Assembly: GCA_029777145.1 (NCBI GenBank)
Contig: JAKOSS010000924.1
Coordinates: 1-8,783 of the forward strand
Direction of reading: 5' to 3'
From: Acidobacteriota bacterium
GTDB taxonomy: Bacteria > Acidobacteriota > Blastocatellia > Pyrinomonadales > Pyrinomonadaceae
DNA: 8,783 nt
The translations under genes were made by a program, and so were the position numbers. The notes beneath the pieces were generated by a model. It was not told the DNA's origin and searched no databases. It saw only the letters and a list, made by a program, of their open reading frames with translations. Each line of letters starts with the position of its first letter. Position 1 is the first letter of the stretch. Positions 5,829 through 8,783 of the stretch are shown one piece after another.

Positions 5829-7145
5829 TCAGACGAAAAGGAATCCGAGAAAACTGGCGCCGATGATGATCAGCATCGAGACCCCGAATTTGATCGCGAA
5901 CGGCTTGCTTCCCTGCAGATAGCAATAGAAGGTCTTCGCCAGAAGGTTCGTCGCGTTAACCAGGATGAAGGTCAGCATGGCGAATCCGAACGTCACTTTT
6001 TCACCCGCCATCACCGCCAGGTTGATGAGTATCGCGTCGACTCCGGCGAACGAGGCGATGACCGCCCCGGCAACGAATCCCGCCTTGCCGAAAAGTATCA
6101 GACTGAGGTTCGTGAGAAGCTTGACGATCAGGATCAGCGCGGCGAATTTGAGCGCAGGTATGATCGAAAAGATCGGTTTTTCGACGATGCCGCCCTCGTC
6201 GGAATTCTGGCCTTCGTCATCCTTTCGAAATCGGAAGAAATAGAAACTCAACGCCGTCCCGCTCGCGATCATGATCAGGAGAGTTGGCAGGATCGCGATC
6301 AGCCAATGCCGGTTCAGCGGCCCGATCAAGAGGAACATCTGGAAAAAGCTCGCGAGGTTCGCGAGGACCGCCGCGCCGACGAGCGCGTTGCCGTTCGTGT
6401 CGTTTGCACTCTTCTGCGCCAAAGACTGAGTGGTCACCGTCGACGAGACGAATCCGCCGATGAAGCTCGAAACCGCAAACCCGCGCTTCTTTCCGAAAAC
6501 GCGTCCGAGGATGTATCCGAGGAGATCGATGCCGGTGATCAGCACGACGATGAACCAGAGTCGCTGCGGATTGATCAATTCGAGCGAATCGAACGTCGCA
6601 ACGTCGATCTTCATTTCCGCGAGTGCGTTCCGAACGGCCGGAAAATCGGCCAAAGTGTACGTCGTGTTCGAGAGGAACGGCAGGATCACGAGACCGAGGA
6701 TCGCGAAGCTTATGAACGATTCGATCTCACCGCGGCTCACGGCGGCGATGAGTTTTTCGGACCGGCCTTTTTGCGAAAGGATGACGATGATCACGACCGC
6801 GACCGCGACGATCACGTTCAACGGCAGAATTCCGGTTCCGAGACACGCACCGATGAGGTACGTCAGAATGATCGCGATCTCGGTCGTGAACCCGAAGTCG
6901 TCGGTCTTTCGCGAAACAAAGACGTAGTGGATCGAGAGAAGAATCACGAACGCGCCGGTGGCGAACGCAAAGACCAACGGAAATCCGGCGACGTAGAAGA
7001 TCGACCCGATGCAACCGAGCAGCCCGATCAGCGAGAACGTCCGGATGCCGGAATCGGAAAGATGGCCGGAACTTTGACGTTCCAGTCCGATCGCCGCGCC
7101 GAGCAGCAAAGCAAGGACCAGGTTTGGAACATAGGATTCGAACAT
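5829..7145 (-). CDS. MgtC/SapB family membrane protein with DUF4010
   Basis: This 438-residue integral membrane protein has many hydrophobic segments. The N-terminal MgtC/SapB domain (about 8-135) carries the signature G16-A-A-I-G-L-E22-R and G33-I-R-T-F-S-L-I-G. The C-terminal half (about 190-435) matches the DUF4010 module, with the motif G230-G-F-V-S-S-T-V-T-T. A charged loop (about 305-325, rich in Asp, Glu and Lys) separates membrane segments of the second half. MgtC proteins are tied to magnesium limitation and membrane-energy control in some pathogens; the fused DUF4010 form is common in environmental bacteria and its role is not established, so transport is only an inference. It is downstream of the second PK-family gene on the same strand with a 69-base gap, and may share its transcript or use the TACAAT box at 7164-7169. 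Confidence 0.88.
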   Translation of the reverse strand: MFESYVPNLVLALLLGAAIGLERQSSGHLSDSGIRTFSLIGLLGCIGSIFYVAGFPLVFAFATGAFVILLSIHYVFVSRKTDDFGFTTEIAIILTYLIGACLGTGILPLNVIVAVAVVIIVILSQKGRSEKLIAAVSRGEIESFISFAILGLVILPFLSNTTYTLADFPAVRNALAEMKIDVATFDSLELINPQRLWFIVVLITGIDLLGYILGRVFGKKRGFAVSSFIGGFVSSTVTTQSLAQKSANDTNGNALVGAAVLANLASFFQMFLLIGPLNRHWLIAILPTLLIMIASGTALSFYFFRFRKDDEGQNSDEGGIVEKPIFSIIPALKFAALILIVKLLTNLSLILFGKAGFVAGAVIASFAGVDAILINLAVMAGEKVTFGFAMLTFILVNATNLLAKTFYCYLQGSKPFAIKFGVSMLIIIGASFLGFLFV

Positions 7146-7163
7146 TTCGATTTCCGGGCTTCT

Positions 7164-7169
7164 ATTGTA
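7164..7169 (-). promoter_or_regulatory. Possible -10 box of the MgtC-family gene
   Basis: TACAAT on the minus strand matches the -10 consensus at five of six positions and lies 18 bases before the ATG at 7145. The -35 region (about 7187-7193) is poor. A start near 7157 would give a leader of about a dozen bases containing only a weak GGA. Confidence 0.3.
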
Positions 7170-7214
7170 ACCCGAACGACGGGCCTCTGGTCCCGGATAC
7201 GCGATCTGTCACGC

Positions 7215-8783
7215 TCACGGAGTCCCTTGTCGCGCCGCACGCGCCGTCGGTTTCTCGCTCACGCTAAAGACGTGCGCGAGCCTTAGTTCGCGGAGCATCG
7301 CCCGCTTCTTTGTCTGATGCGCCTGCATCCGGCGAAGAATCTGATCGAGTACGCGGACCGCGCTGACGACGTGCGGGCCTTTGTTGAGCATCACGCATTC
7401 GGCACGATCGCCCATCGCCGCGTCGGTGATCTCCGCCCGTGACGGCATGCCGTCCTTAGCGAGGCTTTCAAGAACCTGCGTCGCCCAAATGACCGGAACG
7501 TGCGCCGCCTCGCAGATCCAGAGGATCTCTTCCTGAACTTCCGCAAGCCGCTCGAATCCGCATTCGACGGCGAGATCGCCGCGCGCGATCATCACTCCGC
7601 AGCAAGGCAAACGCATCGCTGTCAGCAGCATTTCCGGCAGATTTTCAAATCCGCGCCGCGTTTCGATCTTGAGCACGATCTTCGGAGCAGACTCGCCGAG
7701 CCGGCTCAGGTGCTTCTGCAGCAGCGCCACATCGCGCGCCGAATTCGCGAACGACAGTTCGACAACGTCGGCGTTCTTCGCGACGAATTCGAGATCGCGG
7801 ACGTCCTGCGGGGTCATCGCCGACAATTTCAAACGGCTTTCCGGCAGATTGATCCCCTTGTCGCCGCGCAGCTTTTCGCCGTTCACGCGGGCACGGGTGA
7901 TCCGCACCATGACCCGTTCGTCGTCGATGCGTTCGACGATCCCTCCGATCTTGCCGTCGTCGAACCAGATCGGCTCGCCCGAACGGACGTCGTCGAAAAC
8001 TTCGGGGATCGTGCATCCGATCGTCGCCGGAGTGAGCACGCGGCCGGCGCTGTCGAATGTCGCCGCGCGGCCCGGAACGAGGTCCCGGGTGACCACAAGT
8101 TCGTCGCCGGCATGAAGCGTCAGCACGCCTTCCGCCGGCGGAAATTCGCCGACCTCGGCCGAGACTCCGATCTCGGACTCCTTCTTGAGCCGGCGACATT
8201 TCAGGATCGTGCCAGGCGCGATGTAGGTCGTCCGTGTCGCCTCGGCCCAACAGCCGTCGGCGCAAGAATCGGCGACCGTCAAAGTCCGCTTCGATCCGCG
8301 GACGTCGGTCAGTGTTATCCGATCGCCGTTCCGCAGTTCGGCGAACCAATCGGCCGGCACCGGGATCGTGGCGTCCGCGAACGACGGAGCGGCTTCCGGC
8401 CGCGCGTCGCTCGTCAGCCAAACGCGCGCCGGCGCGACGACGCGTCCGAATGCGTCACGGGCGGGCCTGATTTTGATGACCGCGGCTCCCGGTTCGACCG
8501 GGCCGGTTCGTAGTTTGGGTCCCGCGAGGTCCATCACGACGGTGCATTTGCGCCCGATCGCCTCTTCGGCGCGGCGCAAATGCGTGATCATGCGCGACCA
8601 GGTTTCGGGATCGTCATGGGCGCAGTTTACGCGCATGCAGTCCATGCCGTTTTCAAGCAGTCGGTGGACGAGAAGATAGTCGCTCGCGGCCTCGCTGGGC
8701 ACGGTCACCATGATCCGCACCGAGCGCCCGGGTGCGACGTCGCCGAGCAGCGCCTTCGTGTTCTCGTCGAGAAGTTTGCGGCC
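7215..8783 (-). CDS. Divergent pyruvate-kinase-family protein (5' end outside window)
   Basis: The frame is open to the window edge: a GTG at 8720 is possible, but 21 further codons upstream (including KLLDENTKALLGDVAPGR) read as protein. The true start is therefore probably beyond 8783, and 522 residues are visible. Counting from the GTG, it keeps R30 and N32, D64-L-A-G-P-K, K351-I-E353, D382 in ARGDLAVE and T414 in ATQVLE. The usual N-F-S-H becomes N-C-A-H, so the Ser is Ala34. The stretch after the lysine reads TRRGFEN, and the SAETA-GKYP loop is replaced by LNKGPH. The B-domain insert (about 75-287) is roughly twice normal size and seems to hold two related copies. The C-terminal domain is missing: the protein ends soon after the barrel with a short basic tail. 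It belongs to the long PK-like class; phosphotransfer on pyruvate or another acid is unproven. Confidence 0.85.
   Translation of the reverse strand, partial: GRKLLDENTKALLGDVAPGRSVRIMVTVPSEAASDYLLVHRLLENGMDCMRVNCAHDDPETWSRMITHLRRAEEAIGRKCTVVMDLAGPKLRTGPVEPGAAVIKIRPARDAFGRVVAPARVWLTSDARPEAAPSFADATIPVPADWFAELRNGDRITLTDVRGSKRTLTVADSCADGCWAEATRTTYIAPGTILKCRRLKKESEIGVSAEVGEFPPAEGVLTLHAGDELVVTRDLVPGRAATFDSAGRVLTPATIGCTIPEVFDDVRSGEPIWFDDGKIGGIVERIDDERVMVRITRARVNGEKLRGDKGINLPESRLKLSAMTPQDVRDLEFVAKNADVVELSFANSARDVALLQKHLSRLGESAPKIVLKIETRRGFENLPEMLLTAMRLPCCGVMIARGDLAVECGFERLAEVQEEILWICEAAHVPVIWATQVLESLAKDGMPSRAEITDAAMGDRAECVMLNKGPHVVSAVRVLDQILRRMQAHQTKKRAMLRELRLAHVFSVSEKPTARAARQGTP

Noticed and set aside
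7171..7194. Possible hairpin terminator between the second PK and the MgtC-family gene
   Set aside because: Only 3-4 bp stems (CCCG with CGGG; GGG with CCC) can be drawn and no T-run follows on the minus strand.
6306..8513. Long plus-strand open frames at 6306-7286 and 7500-8513 opposite the MgtC-family and second PK genes
   Set aside because: Composition is Arg/Asp/Glu-rich and repetitive, without a fold signature. The opposite strand has clear membrane and PK motifs.
8718..8720. GTG at 8720 as the start of the second PK gene
   Set aside because: The frame stays open and protein-like to the window edge, so the start is probably outside.

Overview
The window looks like chromosomal DNA of a free-living, Gram-negative-type bacterium. 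It is G+C-rich (short hand counts give about 58-65% in the long genes) with dense coding on both strands. My best guess is Acidobacteriota, possibly Blastocatellia. This rests on overall gene style: small lipoproteins, a cytoplasmic GH15 enzyme, an MgtC/DUF4010 protein, free-standing four-helix-bundle genes and few Shine-Dalgarno sites. No rRNA or marker gene is present to prove it.

Layout. At the left edge a small hairpin lies between two direct repeats (2-39), followed by clpS on the minus strand (44-361). A 94-base divergent gap separates clpS from a plus-strand run. That run holds a TlpA/thioredoxin-like lipoprotein (456-1043), a SnoaL/NTF2-like lipoprotein (1050-1613) and a GH15 alpha-glucosidase/glucoamylase-type enzyme (1626-3581). 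The gaps are 6 and 12 bases, so they are probably one operon. Next comes a 445-base A+T-richer cassette (3561-4005) with 35-base, nearly perfect inverted ends built of 7-base units. It encodes one four-helix-bundle protein of the 23S rRNA intervening-sequence family (3610-3966). A recognisable promoter follows, then a full-length pyruvate kinase, pyk (4053-5501), and three bases later a nine-cysteine small protein (5505-5825). On the minus strand lie an MgtC/SapB-DUF4010 membrane protein (5829-7145) and, upstream of it, a second, divergent pyruvate-kinase-family gene. The second gene runs off the right edge (7215-8783). No non-coding stretch exceeds 300 bases.

How they work together. GH15 would release glucose from storage or imported glucans inside the cell, and Pyk closes glycolysis. 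The second PK-like protein keeps several catalytic residues but has an enlarged, apparently duplicated B-domain, no C-domain and altered motifs, so its reaction is uncertain. ClpS feeds N-degron substrates to a Clp protease that is not in the window.

The most notable object is the inverted-repeat cassette. It sits exactly at the end of the GH15 gene, supplies that gene's last six codons and stop, and ends seven bases before the pyk -35 box. It resembles an rRNA intervening sequence placed between protein genes. It is also the only place in the window with a strong Shine-Dalgarno site.
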